From the NCBI RefSeq assembly GCF_006970445.1, contig NZ_CP033877.1, positions 380,750 through 444,749 of the forward strand: DNA of 64,000 nt. The letters are read 5' to 3'. Below the pieces are notes generated by a model that worked only from the letters and a program-made list of their open reading frames with translations, had not been told where the DNA came from and did not search any database. Source of the stretch: Stenotrophomonas maltophilia (GTDB lineage: Bacteria; Pseudomonadota; Gammaproteobacteria; Xanthomonadales; Xanthomonadaceae). Of this stretch, positions 39,375-46,552 are shown in pieces. The position numbers and the translations under genes are program-made. The first letter of the stretch is position 1, and each line of letters begins with the position of its first letter.

Positions 39375-39827
39375 ATGAACACTGCCATGCCCCACAAGCC
39401 CTCCACCGCCTTCATCGCCGCCTCGTGGGTGGCCCTGCTGCTGGGCGCGGCGGCGTACCTGATCGGCCTGTTCAACGCCACGATGGCGCTCAACGAGAAG
39501 GGCTACTACCTGACCCTGTTGCTGTTCGGCCTGTTTGCAGCGGTGTCGCTGCAGAAGAGCGTGCGCGACCGCGTTGAAGACATTCCGGTGAGCGGCCTGT
39601 ACTACGCGCTGTGCTGGTTCGCGCTGCTGTCGGCATTGATGCTGCTGCTGGTCGGGCTGTGGAATGCCACGCTGGCACCCAGCGAGAAGGGTTTCTATGG
39701 CATGGCGTATGCGCTGTCGCTGTTCGGCGCGGTGGCGGTGCAGAAGAACACCCGTGACCTGATCGCCGCCGGTGGTGGCGAGAGCAAGCGCAGCGCGATC
39801 GTGCCGCCGCTGCCGGAACAGGATTGA
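39375..39827 (+). CDS. YiaA/YiaB family inner membrane protein
   Basis: 150 residues with four transmembrane segments in two similar halves, each ending in a short QKS/QKN-x-RD motif (LQKSVRD and VQKNTRD), the YiaAB duplication. Function unknown. AAGGATC precedes the ATG at 39375; upstream in-frame sequence is GC-rich and non-membrane. Confidence 0.88.
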   Translation: MNTAMPHKPSTAFIAASWVALLLGAAAYLIGLFNATMALNEKGYYLTLLLFGLFAAVSLQKSVRDRVEDIPVSGLYYALCWFALLSALMLLLVGLWNATLAPSEKGFYGMAYALSLFGAVAVQKNTRDLIAAGGGESKRSAIVPPLPEQD

Positions 39828-39837
39828 TCGATCCGGT

Positions 39838-39920
39838 GTAGAGCCGAGCCATGCTCGGCTCAGTCGAGCGTGGCTCGACTCTACAAACGTGGTGCGAGAG
39901 CCGAGCGTAGGCTCGGCTCT
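39838..39920. repeat. Three SMAG REPs after the YiaAB gene
   Basis: gagccgagc class, plus (39838-39860); agtcgagc class, minus (39862-39884), the two forming a head-to-head dimer; and a degenerate third copy (39897-39920) with an altered head. Confidence 0.85.
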
Positions 39921-39934
39921 AAGACAGCATGGCG

Positions 39935-40258
39935 CTATCGCTTCAACCGCGGATCCGCCAGCTGCGCTTCCTCCCAGCCACGGCGCACGGCGTTGCGGGC
40001 CTGCGCCCAGTCCAGGCGACTGCGGCCACGTTCGCTGGCCCAGCGTGATTCGAGCTCGGCTTCGACCTGTTCGTAGGCGCGGATCATGTCCTGCGCACGC
40101 GCCGCGTGGCCGATGCGGTAGGCCGGCTCGTAGTCCTCGAAGAACAGCTGGTCGTCGTAGTACGGCTCGGCCGTGTAGCGCTCGCGCCAGTAGTTGGAGA
40201 TTGCATCACGCGGCGTGCTGTCGTCCGGCACGCGGCCGGGGATCTGGTATTCGGCCAT
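39935..40258 (-). CDS. Conserved hypothetical protein, acidic/aromatic
   Basis: 107 residues, soluble, rich in Tyr, Asp, Glu and Arg (EPYYDDQLFFEDYEPAYRIG). The tyrosine/acidic pattern resembles small stress-associated proteins seen in other proteobacteria, but I cannot name a family. It has helical character towards the C-terminus (EELESRWASERGRSR region). Reverse-strand sequence before the ATG offers AACGGAG as ribosome site. Confidence 0.75.
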   Translation of the reverse strand: MAEYQIPGRVPDDSTPRDAISNYWRERYTAEPYYDDQLFFEDYEPAYRIGHAARAQDMIRAYEQVEAELESRWASERGRSRLDWAQARNAVRRGWEEAQLADPRLKR

Positions 40259-40343
40259 GGAAGGGCTCCGTTGTTGGCGAAGCCTGATCGTGCCTGCGTG
40301 GCGGTTAACGGCCCGGTCCGGCAGCGTGATTGCCAGATCAATC

Positions 40344-40366
40344 CGCCGGGCATGCCCCGGCGTTAC
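40344..40366 (-). repeat. REP, cgccgggc class with GTAA head
   Basis: Palindrome cgccgggcatgccccggcg ending TTAC, a one-base variant of the GTAG head, next to the stop of the permease gene. Confidence 0.75.
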
Positions 40367-40369
40367 CGA

Positions 40370-41671
40370 TCATCCGGCGTCGGCATCCTTGCGCGGCAGC
40401 TTGTAGATCACCGCGCCGATGGCGAACGCGACCAGTGCAGCGGCGATGTTCTGCCAGCTGGCACTGGCGAACAGGGCCAGGCACAGCAGCAGCGCCAGCA
40501 CCGGAATCAGGGGGCCACCGGGCAGTTTCAACGCACCCGGGCGGTCGGCGTAGCGCTTGGCCAGTACCAGTACTGCCGCGGCAGTGCCGATGTAGGCGAA
40601 CAGGCGCGTGGTCATCGACAGCAGCGCCAGCTGCACGAACGAACCGGACAGGGCCAGGCCGAGGGCGATCAGGCCCTGGCACAGGATCGACGCGGCCGGG
40701 GTATGGAAGCGCGGATGCACCTGCGCCAGGATCTTCGGCCCGTAGCCGTCGCGGGCCAACGCGAACAGGAAACGCGGGCCCATCATCATCGTGTTGCTGT
40801 TGGTACCGAGGATGGAGATGGTCGCGCCGATGGTGAGGATCAGCGCCAGGGCCTCGCCGCCGAAGCCGGCAGCGGCATCGGCCAGCGGCGTGGCCGAGCT
40901 GGACAGGCCGGCCAGCGTGCCCTGCGCCACCACCTGCACCGCGCCGTAGATGACGGTGACGGTGATGATCATGGTGATCAGCGCGAACGGAATGTCGCGG
41001 CGCGGATTGCGGTACTCGCCGGCGGCGGCCGGAATGTTCTCGAAGCCCGCGTAGGCGTACAGCAGCAGCAAGGCGGCTTCACCCATGCGCTGCAGGTCAT
41101 GCGGGTCCGGGCGCTGGCCGGAGAAGGCCAGCTGTGGATCGATGTAGAACGCACCGATGGCCACGAACAGCAGCAGCGGCAGCATCTTGCCGATCACCAG
41201 CACCACGCCGGTGCGCGCAGCCGAGCGCACGCCAATGATGTTGACGCCGGTGAGGAAGCCCAGCGACACCACGATCACCGCGATGCGACCCATGCCGGCG
41301 CCGGCCCACGGCCAGAAGCGCGCGACCGCATCGGCCAGCGCATTGCTGAGTGCGGCCGCCGAACTGATGCGGGTCAGCCAGATCATCCAGCCGATCTCGA
41401 ACCCGGCGAATCGCCCGAACGCCTCGCGTGCATACAGGTAGCTGCCACCGGGCTCGTCGAAATAGCTGGCGGCCTGCGCGTAGCACAGCACCAGCAGCGC
41501 GACGACGATGCCAGCGGCGACCACGCCCCACAGGCTGAACGGGCCGAGCAGAGCGACGGTGGCGGCCGGCAGCAGGTAGATGCCACTGCCGATCACATCG
41601 TTGATCGACAGGCCGACGATCTGCCAGCGGCTGACCGCGCGCTGCAGCTGAGGTTCGTCCTGCGTGCTCAA
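40370..41671 (-). CDS. APC superfamily amino acid permease
   Basis: 433 residues, about 12 helices, with the APC signatures INDVIGSGIYLLPA in helix 1, a long hydrophilic-lined YAYAGFENIPAAAGE in helix 6 and the loop FLFALARDGYGPK. Imports or exchanges an amino acid or small peptide-derived product. The start is taken as TTG at 41671, overlapping the TGA of the upstream gene (TTGA) with GGAGA six bases before it; the longer frame from 41704 would lie inside that gene. Last gene of murR-ldt-apc, so a probable uptake step for products released from peptidoglycan peptides. Confidence 0.85.
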   Translation of the reverse strand: MSTQDEPQLQRAVSRWQIVGLSINDVIGSGIYLLPAATVALLGPFSLWGVVAAGIVVALLVLCYAQAASYFDEPGGSYLYAREAFGRFAGFEIGWMIWLTRISSAAALSNALADAVARFWPWAGAGMGRIAVIVVSLGFLTGVNIIGVRSAARTGVVLVIGKMLPLLLFVAIGAFYIDPQLAFSGQRPDPHDLQRMGEAALLLLYAYAGFENIPAAAGEYRNPRRDIPFALITMIITVTVIYGAVQVVAQGTLAGLSSSATPLADAAAGFGGEALALILTIGATISILGTNSNTMMMGPRFLFALARDGYGPKILAQVHPRFHTPAASILCQGLIALGLALSGSFVQLALLSMTTRLFAYIGTAAAVLVLAKRYADRPGALKLPGGPLIPVLALLLCLALFASASWQNIAAALVAFAIGAVIYKLPRKDADAG

Positions 41672-42429
41672 CGGGCGTCTCCGGCCAGCGCGGGCAGTTG
41701 CCACTGCGCCTGCAGGCGCTTGTACTCCGCACGCGGCAGCAGGACGAAGCGCGGCGCGTCCTGCGGGCGCAGCCAGTTCATCAGCGCCTGCATGCGTTCC
41801 TGTGGCATGGCCGTACAGCCGGCGGTGGCCTCACCGGGCGTGCGCCACAGGTGGGCGAAGATGCAGCTGCCCTTGCCGGGCTGGTTGTCCGGGTTGTGGG
41901 CGATGACGAAGCCTTCCCGGTAGCGCACGTCGCCCTTGTTGTGCAGGTCCAGCCGCATTGGCTCGGTGGAGCCCTTGACCGCCGCACTGCCGACTTTCTT
42001 CTCATCGACGATGCGGTTGTAGAACGGCGAACCGGGCACGTCCATGCAGTAGCTGCTGTCCAGCATCGGCTGGTAGGGCATCGCGGTGCCGGGGCGGGTG
42101 ACGGCATAGCCGAACGCACTGCCGAGCGCGAATATGCCGGCCGGGCTGCGACCGTCCCCTTCCTGCTTCTGCGGGCCATCGGCCTGTGCCGGATGCAGGC
42201 CCAGTCCCCAAGCGCTGCCGGTGCGGCCGAGCGCAACCGGGAACGCCTGTCCGTGCGTGTGCCAGCCCTTGCCGTCGCGCACATAGGCCTGCAGCTGCCC
42301 CTGGGTGCTGTCCCAGCCTTCGCTGGTGACCACGATCAGCTGGCGTGCGCCATCCAGCGGCGCCGCGTGAACGGACACCGCCGCAGCAAGCAGCAGTGCA
42401 GTAGTGGCAAGGCGGACCAGCGATCTCAT
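41668..42429 (-). CDS. Secreted YkuD-type L,D-transpeptidase-fold protein
   Basis: 253 residues. Signal peptide ending VHA, then a YkuD catalytic domain with H193 (CIFAHLW) and the nucleophile C205 (GEATAGCTAMP). Enzymes of this fold crosslink or cleave bonds at meso-diaminopimelate in peptidoglycan peptides or detach proteins linked there; which reaction is unknown. ATG at 42429 is preferred to a TTG one codon earlier; GGAG lies about nine bases upstream. It follows murR/rpiR by 15 bp and overlaps the permease start. Confidence 0.85.
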   Translation of the reverse strand: MRSLVRLATTALLLAAAVSVHAAPLDGARQLIVVTSEGWDSTQGQLQAYVRDGKGWHTHGQAFPVALGRTGSAWGLGLHPAQADGPQKQEGDGRSPAGIFALGSAFGYAVTRPGTAMPYQPMLDSSYCMDVPGSPFYNRIVDEKKVGSAAVKGSTEPMRLDLHNKGDVRYREGFVIAHNPDNQPGKGSCIFAHLWRTPGEATAGCTAMPQERMQALMNWLRPQDAPRFVLLPRAEYKRLQAQWQLPALAGDAR

Positions 42430-42444
42430 CAACGTGCGCTCCGG

Positions 42445-43293
42445 TCAGGAATCCAGCAGGTGGTCGATCCGCTCCAGGTTCACCGCAAGCTGCTGCTGGC
42501 GATCCGGATTGGTGTGGCAGAGCAGCACGAACAGGAAATCGAGCAGGGCGTGCATGGCGCTACGGTACAGCAGCTGCGCGACCTGCGGCGTGCGGTCGTG
42601 CGCGCAGACCGCCAGTGCCGCATCAGCATGCGCGCGCAACGGGTTGGCGGTGTGGCGGGTGATGGAAATCACCTTGCCACCCATGTCCTGGAACTGCCGT
42701 GACAGCTGCGAAAGCTGCGGCAGGTTGCCGAACTCGGAGAACACCAGCAGCGCATCACCGGGACGTGCGGCCGAGAGGTTGGCCAGCATCAGGACCGGGT
42801 CGGTGTGCGGCACCACCAGCAGGCCGAGCAGCGACAGCCGCATGGCGAATTCGCGGGCATACAGGCCGTCGTCACCCAGGCCGTAAACGAACAGTTTGGG
42901 CGCACCGTCGAGCAGCTGCACGATGCGCTCGATCTCCTCGCGTGGATTGGCCTGGCGGGTTTCCTCCTCGGCCTGCGCCTTGCTGCGGCGCAGGGCCTCG
43001 CCCAGGCGCAGGTAGTCATCGCCGCTGTCGGGTTCGCTGGGGGCCTGTTGTGGATCGGCACCGGCGCGAGCCACATCCTGGCCGATGGAGTACTTCAGGT
43101 CCGGGTAGCCCTTGAAGCCGAGCTTCTGGCTGAACTTCACCACGCTGGACTGGCTGATACCCAGTGCGCTGGCCAGCTGCTGGGACGAGTAGTCGCGCAG
43201 CAGGTGGGCATTGTCGAGGATGAAGTCGGCGATGCGGCGTTCGATGGCCGACATCTGCCCGCGCTCGGTGCGGATCTTCAGCAGGGGCGGCAT
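42445..43293 (-). CDS. MurR/RpiR family transcriptional regulator
   Basis: 282 residues: N-terminal RpiR helix-turn-helix (MSAIERRIADFILDN through SQQLASALGISQSSVVKFSQ) and a C-terminal SIS domain (APKLFVYGLGDDG onward) that normally binds a phosphosugar. In known systems such regulators control sugar or MurNAc use. Here no sugar enzyme is nearby; all neighbours act on peptidoglycan peptides, so the ligand may be a muropeptide-derived or related phospho-compound (inference). The start at 43293 removes 84 codons that run through an intergenic repeat. Probably regulates this operon and the divergent genes at 46.4-46.6 kb. Confidence 0.88.
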   Translation of the reverse strand: MPPLLKIRTERGQMSAIERRIADFILDNAHLLRDYSSQQLASALGISQSSVVKFSQKLGFKGYPDLKYSIGQDVARAGADPQQAPSEPDSGDDYLRLGEALRRSKAQAEEETRQANPREEIERIVQLLDGAPKLFVYGLGDDGLYAREFAMRLSLLGLLVVPHTDPVLMLANLSAARPGDALLVFSEFGNLPQLSQLSRQFQDMGGKVISITRHTANPLRAHADAALAVCAHDRTPQVAQLLYRSAMHALLDFLFVLLCHTNPDRQQQLAVNLERIDHLLDS

Positions 43294-43357
43294 GCGGGGT
43301 GTCCGGGTGTCTGCAAAGGCGTTGCGGTTGGCCGCTGAGAGCGTGTCATGGGGTGGG

Positions 43358-43535
43358 TCGGGCGGGTGGGGCTTGCAGGGGACGCCGTGAATCCGTCCAT
43401 GGAGGCTTGGCCGCGCTTGCTCGTTTGCGCTGTCCTGCGCAAACGGCAAGACCGGGGTTGGGCGTCCTGCCCAACCCGCCCGAGGCATGCCTCGGGCCCA
43501 TGGCGCGGACACCCCTGCAAGCCCCACCCGCCCGA
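43358..43535. repeat. Long hairpin repeat with conserved core, copy 1
   Basis: 24-bp perfect arms (43358-43381 and 43512-43535) enclose a 30-nt core gacgccgtgaatccgtccat... (43381-43410) that is found again at 53420-53449. Inside are further hairpins: cgtttgcgc/gcgcaaacg (43422-43445), gggttgggc/gcccaaccc (43455-43477) and cccgaggc/gcctcggg (43479-43496). Confidence 0.85.
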
Positions 43536-43597
43536 CCCCGGACATATCGCGCGCGTGCCAGCCGCGAAGGGGTTACGGGGTAGGGCAGAAGCAGGAG

Positions 43598-43621
43598 CAT
43601 CCACGCATGGCGTGGATTTAC
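43598..43621 (-). repeat. SMAG REP, atccacgc class (GTAA head)
   Basis: atccacgc/gcgtggat with TTAC at the end, one base off GTAG on the minus strand. Confidence 0.8.
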
Positions 43622-43809
43622 TGGGTGCAGCTGTTGCTTTGGACGTTGAGGCCGCCTTGTAGCGAGCCGAGCACCGCAGGTCCGGCGAGGGCGAAGAGGC
43701 GCGGGTGTCTGAGCGCAGCGAGTTCCGCGCCGTCCCTCGACGGACCGAGGAGCGCAGGGCACCGGCGTGCGCAGCACGTCGGCTCGCGGATGGCGGAGCG
43801 TTTCTTTTG

Positions 43810-43841
43810 GTTACTTTTCTTTTCGCGAAAAGAAAAGTAAC
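43810..43841. repeat. 32-bp perfect palindrome
   Basis: gttacttttcttttcg joined directly to its exact complement, without a spacer. Preceded by gtttcttttg, a second imperfect copy of the ttacttttc half. It sits about 48 bp beyond the stop of the epimerase gene and could terminate that transcript (minus strand). Confidence 0.9.
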
Positions 43842-43888
43842 GCGCGACCCAACGTCAGTGGCACGCAGCGTCAGCCGCAAGGCACAGA

Positions 43889-44983
43889 TCACCCCAGCAT
43901 CTCCAGCCCACGCACTTCGGTGATGCCCAGCCCCGGCACGGCGCTGATGCTGATCTCCGATTCGTTGAAATGCACGCCCCCGCTGACCGGGTCGAACTGG
44001 CCCAGCGAGGGGCCGTCGAGGTCGACCTTGGTGATCACATCGCTCTTGGCCACCGCCAGATGCACGGCGGCAGCCACGCTGATGCTGGATTCGATCATGC
44101 AGCCGATCATGCACGGCACACCGTAGATACCGGCGATGTCGGCGATGCGGATCGCGTTGGACAGGCCGCCGGTCTTCATCAGCTTGATGTTGATGATGTC
44201 GGCCGCGCGCTGCTGGATCAGGTCCATCACCTGGCTCGGGCTGAACACGCTTTCGTCGGCCATCACCGGCGTGTTGACGCGGTCGGTGACGTACTTCAGG
44301 CCGCTGATGTCGGCCGCCTTCACCGGCTGCTCCAGCAGCTCCAGTACCACGCCGGCTTCCTCTAGCGTGCGCATGGCGTGCACCGCCTGCTTGGCAGTCC
44401 AGCCCTGGTTGGCATCCAAGCGAAGCAGGGCGCGGCCTTCCACGGCGGCATGGATCGCCTTGACCCGTTCGATGTCCAGGCCGATGTCCTTGCCGACCTT
44501 GATCTTCAGCGACTCGAAGCCGCGTTCGATCGCCGACAGCGAATCGGCCACCATCTTGTCGATGTAGTCCACGCTGATGGTGATGTCGGTGGTGATCACC
44601 GGGTCGCCGCCGCCGAGCATCTGGTAGAGCGGTGCACCGTGCAGCTGCGCCCACAGGTCGTACAGCGCGATCTCCACCGCGGCTTTGGCGCTGGTGTTGC
44701 GCTCCATCGCGGTCTGCACCAGACCGCACAGGCGATTGAGGTTGGCCACGTCCTGGCCGATCAGGCGCGGCGCAATGAAGTGACGGATCGCTTCGATGAT
44801 CGAGCCGTGCGTATCGCCGGTGATCACCGCCGTGGCCGGGGCTTCACCGTAGCCGGTGTTGCCGGTGTCGGTGCGGATCAGCACCACCACGTCTTCCACG
44901 GTTTCCACCGTGCGCAGGGCAGTCTTGAACGGTGTTTTCAGCGGCACGCGCAGCATGCCCAGTTCGATGGCAGTGATCTTCAT
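43889..44983 (-). CDS. Dipeptide epimerase (L-Ala-D/L-Glu epimerase type)
   Basis: 364-residue enolase-superfamily enzyme. The catalytic lysine pair is K162 (KIKVG) and K267 (INIKLMK), with metal ligands D190 (DANQGW), E218 (LLEQP) and D243 (ADES); the DLDGP motif near the C-terminus is typical of dipeptide epimerases. The positions agree closely with B. subtilis L-Ala-D/L-Glu epimerase. It turns L-Ala-D-Glu released from murein into L-Ala-L-Glu for ordinary peptidases. It has no signal peptide, so it is cytoplasmic. Its ATG directly follows the TGA of the NlpC/P60 gene (TGAATG), giving tight coupling. Confidence 0.92.
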   Translation of the reverse strand: MKITAIELGMLRVPLKTPFKTALRTVETVEDVVVLIRTDTGNTGYGEAPATAVITGDTHGSIIEAIRHFIAPRLIGQDVANLNRLCGLVQTAMERNTSAKAAVEIALYDLWAQLHGAPLYQMLGGGDPVITTDITISVDYIDKMVADSLSAIERGFESLKIKVGKDIGLDIERVKAIHAAVEGRALLRLDANQGWTAKQAVHAMRTLEEAGVVLELLEQPVKAADISGLKYVTDRVNTPVMADESVFSPSQVMDLIQQRAADIINIKLMKTGGLSNAIRIADIAGIYGVPCMIGCMIESSISVAAAVHLAVAKSDVITKVDLDGPSLGQFDPVSGGVHFNESEISISAVPGLGITEVRGLEMLG

Positions 44984-46420
44984 TCAGGGGGTCTTGGCAC
45001 GCAGGCGTTGGATGTTGGTGATGCGGTCGATGTAGCGGACGCTGTCGCTGGCCATCATCGGTTCCAGCGGGGTGACCGAAACACCATTGAGGTGGGCCTG
45101 CACGCGCTTGCCGTCAGCACCAAACCAGCTGCCGCCCGCCGTATCGTGGATGACCCAGGTGCGGCCGTCGACGCGGCCGATGGCCATCATCACGTGGCCG
45201 GGGATGTAGACCAGGTCGCCCACCTGCAGGTCGGTCACGGCGCGGTCGCGCACGGCCTTGCCGTCCTTGCCGGTGAATGGCACGCGGTCCAGCGCCGGGC
45301 TGACCGCCTGCGCGCTGGTATTGCGCGGCAGCAGCACGCCGAAGCTGCGATAGATCTCGGAAACGAAACCGCTGCAGTCGCGGGTGTCGTAGTCGTGGCC
45401 CCAGCCGTAGCGTTCACCGAGGAATTTGAAGGCCTGCTGCAGCAGCAGGCGTGGGGTCAGCGGCAGGTAGTCGGCGGCGGTGTCCTGCGAGCGCGGCAGC
45501 AGGGCCGGTATCAGCTTCAATCGACCATCGGCCTCGCGTACCGGCAGCTGCACCACCCACGATGCGTGCGCCTGCTGGCCGTTCACCGGCTCTGACGCCG
45601 GCCAGTCGGCCAGCACCGGCAAGCGCACGCCCATGTCCAGCTGCAGGCGCGAGACGCGCGGTTCTTCCGGGGTGTAGGCAGTCTGCGCGGTGGCGCCGGT
45701 GATGATCCGGTAAGGTCCCTTCGCGCCGTAGCCGAGCACCGTGGCTTTGTCGCCGCTGGCGATGGCATCGGCCTCGATCCATGCGCTGTAGCGCTCGCTG
45801 TGCACGAACAACCAGCGGCCGTCGGCGCTGCGATGGACCACGGCAACCTTGTCGCCGGGGAACAGCGCCGATTCCTGGAAGCGATCGATGTCGGTGTCGC
45901 CGATGCTGCTGAACACGCGCTCGCGAGTGGGGAAGGTGCGCAGTGCGGCGCGCTTTACCACCAGCGCATACTGCGGTGCCACCTGCGTGGGGATCGCATC
46001 GAGGCCGAGGTTGGCTTCGATCGTGCTGCGCAGTGCCGGCGCGATGGCCTGGCCCTTGTCGTTGTACAGGATGCGGCTGGGCCAGCTCGACAGCGCGGTG
46101 ATGCTGGCACGCACCGTCGCCGCATCCAGCTGGGCTGGCAGTGTGGCGATGTCCTGGATGTGGCTGTCCTGTGCCTGCATCCGCGCGTTCTGTGCCTCGA
46201 TCTGGCTGCGGTCCAGGATCGGCACGTCTGCGTTGTCCAGGCGCGCGGTCCAGTACTGCGGGGTGAGGTAGGCCTCGTGCAGGCCGATCACATAGGGCAG
46301 CGGCGCGCCCGGGTCGGGCGGCGGGGCCGCCTGTGCAAAGGCCGGTGCGGCCAGCAGGCACAGGGCCAGGGTCAAGCGGCGTGGCCAATGCCGATGCCGT
46401 TCGCGGGAAGCCAGGATCAT
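44984..46420 (-). CDS. Secreted NlpC/P60 peptidase with SH3 domains
   Basis: 478 residues. Signal peptide ending AQA, an N-terminal helical region, two SH3b-like domains (about 140-300) and a C-terminal NlpC/P60 domain with the catalytic cysteine in TRDCSGFV (about residue 349), histidine in YIPGHVMMAIG and a third polar residue in IHDTAGGS. This multi-SH3 layout is that of gamma-D-glutamyl-L-diamino acid endopeptidases (YkfC type), which release L-Ala-D-Glu, the substrate of the next gene. Start at 46420 with GAGGAGG about 11 bases upstream; a GTG at 46429 is too close to that site. Confidence 0.9.
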   Translation of the reverse strand: MILASRERHRHWPRRLTLALCLLAAPAFAQAAPPPDPGAPLPYVIGLHEAYLTPQYWTARLDNADVPILDRSQIEAQNARMQAQDSHIQDIATLPAQLDAATVRASITALSSWPSRILYNDKGQAIAPALRSTIEANLGLDAIPTQVAPQYALVVKRAALRTFPTRERVFSSIGDTDIDRFQESALFPGDKVAVVHRSADGRWLFVHSERYSAWIEADAIASGDKATVLGYGAKGPYRIITGATAQTAYTPEEPRVSRLQLDMGVRLPVLADWPASEPVNGQQAHASWVVQLPVREADGRLKLIPALLPRSQDTAADYLPLTPRLLLQQAFKFLGERYGWGHDYDTRDCSGFVSEIYRSFGVLLPRNTSAQAVSPALDRVPFTGKDGKAVRDRAVTDLQVGDLVYIPGHVMMAIGRVDGRTWVIHDTAGGSWFGADGKRVQAHLNGVSVTPLEPMMASDSVRYIDRITNIQRLRAKTP

Positions 46421-46449
46421 GCGCTGCACACCCTCCTCGAATGCCTGTT

Positions 46450-46494
46450 GGAATATTTATTCCTTTTGGCATCGAAAGCAAGAATAAATTATTG
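46450..46494. promoter_or_regulatory. Paired AT-rich palindromes in the divergent promoter
   Basis: GGAATATTTATTCC (46450-46463) has perfect GGAATA/TATTCC arms; a second related site GAATAAATTATTG lies at 46482-46494. Their centres are about 31-32 bp apart, near three helical turns. GAAT-(AT-rich)-ATTC fits operators of RpiR-family regulators as I know them, and the regulator gene is in the same cluster. They lie between the divergent NlpC/P60 and transglutaminase-like genes. Confidence 0.6.
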
Positions 46495-46552
46495 ACCGGC
46501 ATCCCGGCCCGTGTTACACAGCCGTTACCACCCGCGCTGGGGAAGTGTCGCT

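Larger units (their letters stand above)
43294..43888. other. Repeat-rich intergenic region between murR and the epimerase gene
   Basis: 595 bp without a credible gene. It holds a long hairpin repeat (43358-43535), an atccacgc-class SMAG (43598-43621) and a 32-bp perfect palindrome (43810-43841). GC-rich frames across it on both strands are fragmentary and unlike proteins. The promoter of murR must lie here; no strong match is visible. Confidence 0.8.

Noticed and set aside
43278..44729. Minus-strand frame fusing the repeat region to sequence within the epimerase gene
   Set aside because: It runs out of frame through the epimerase gene and across hairpin repeats; the 364-residue epimerase with intact active site is the real product.
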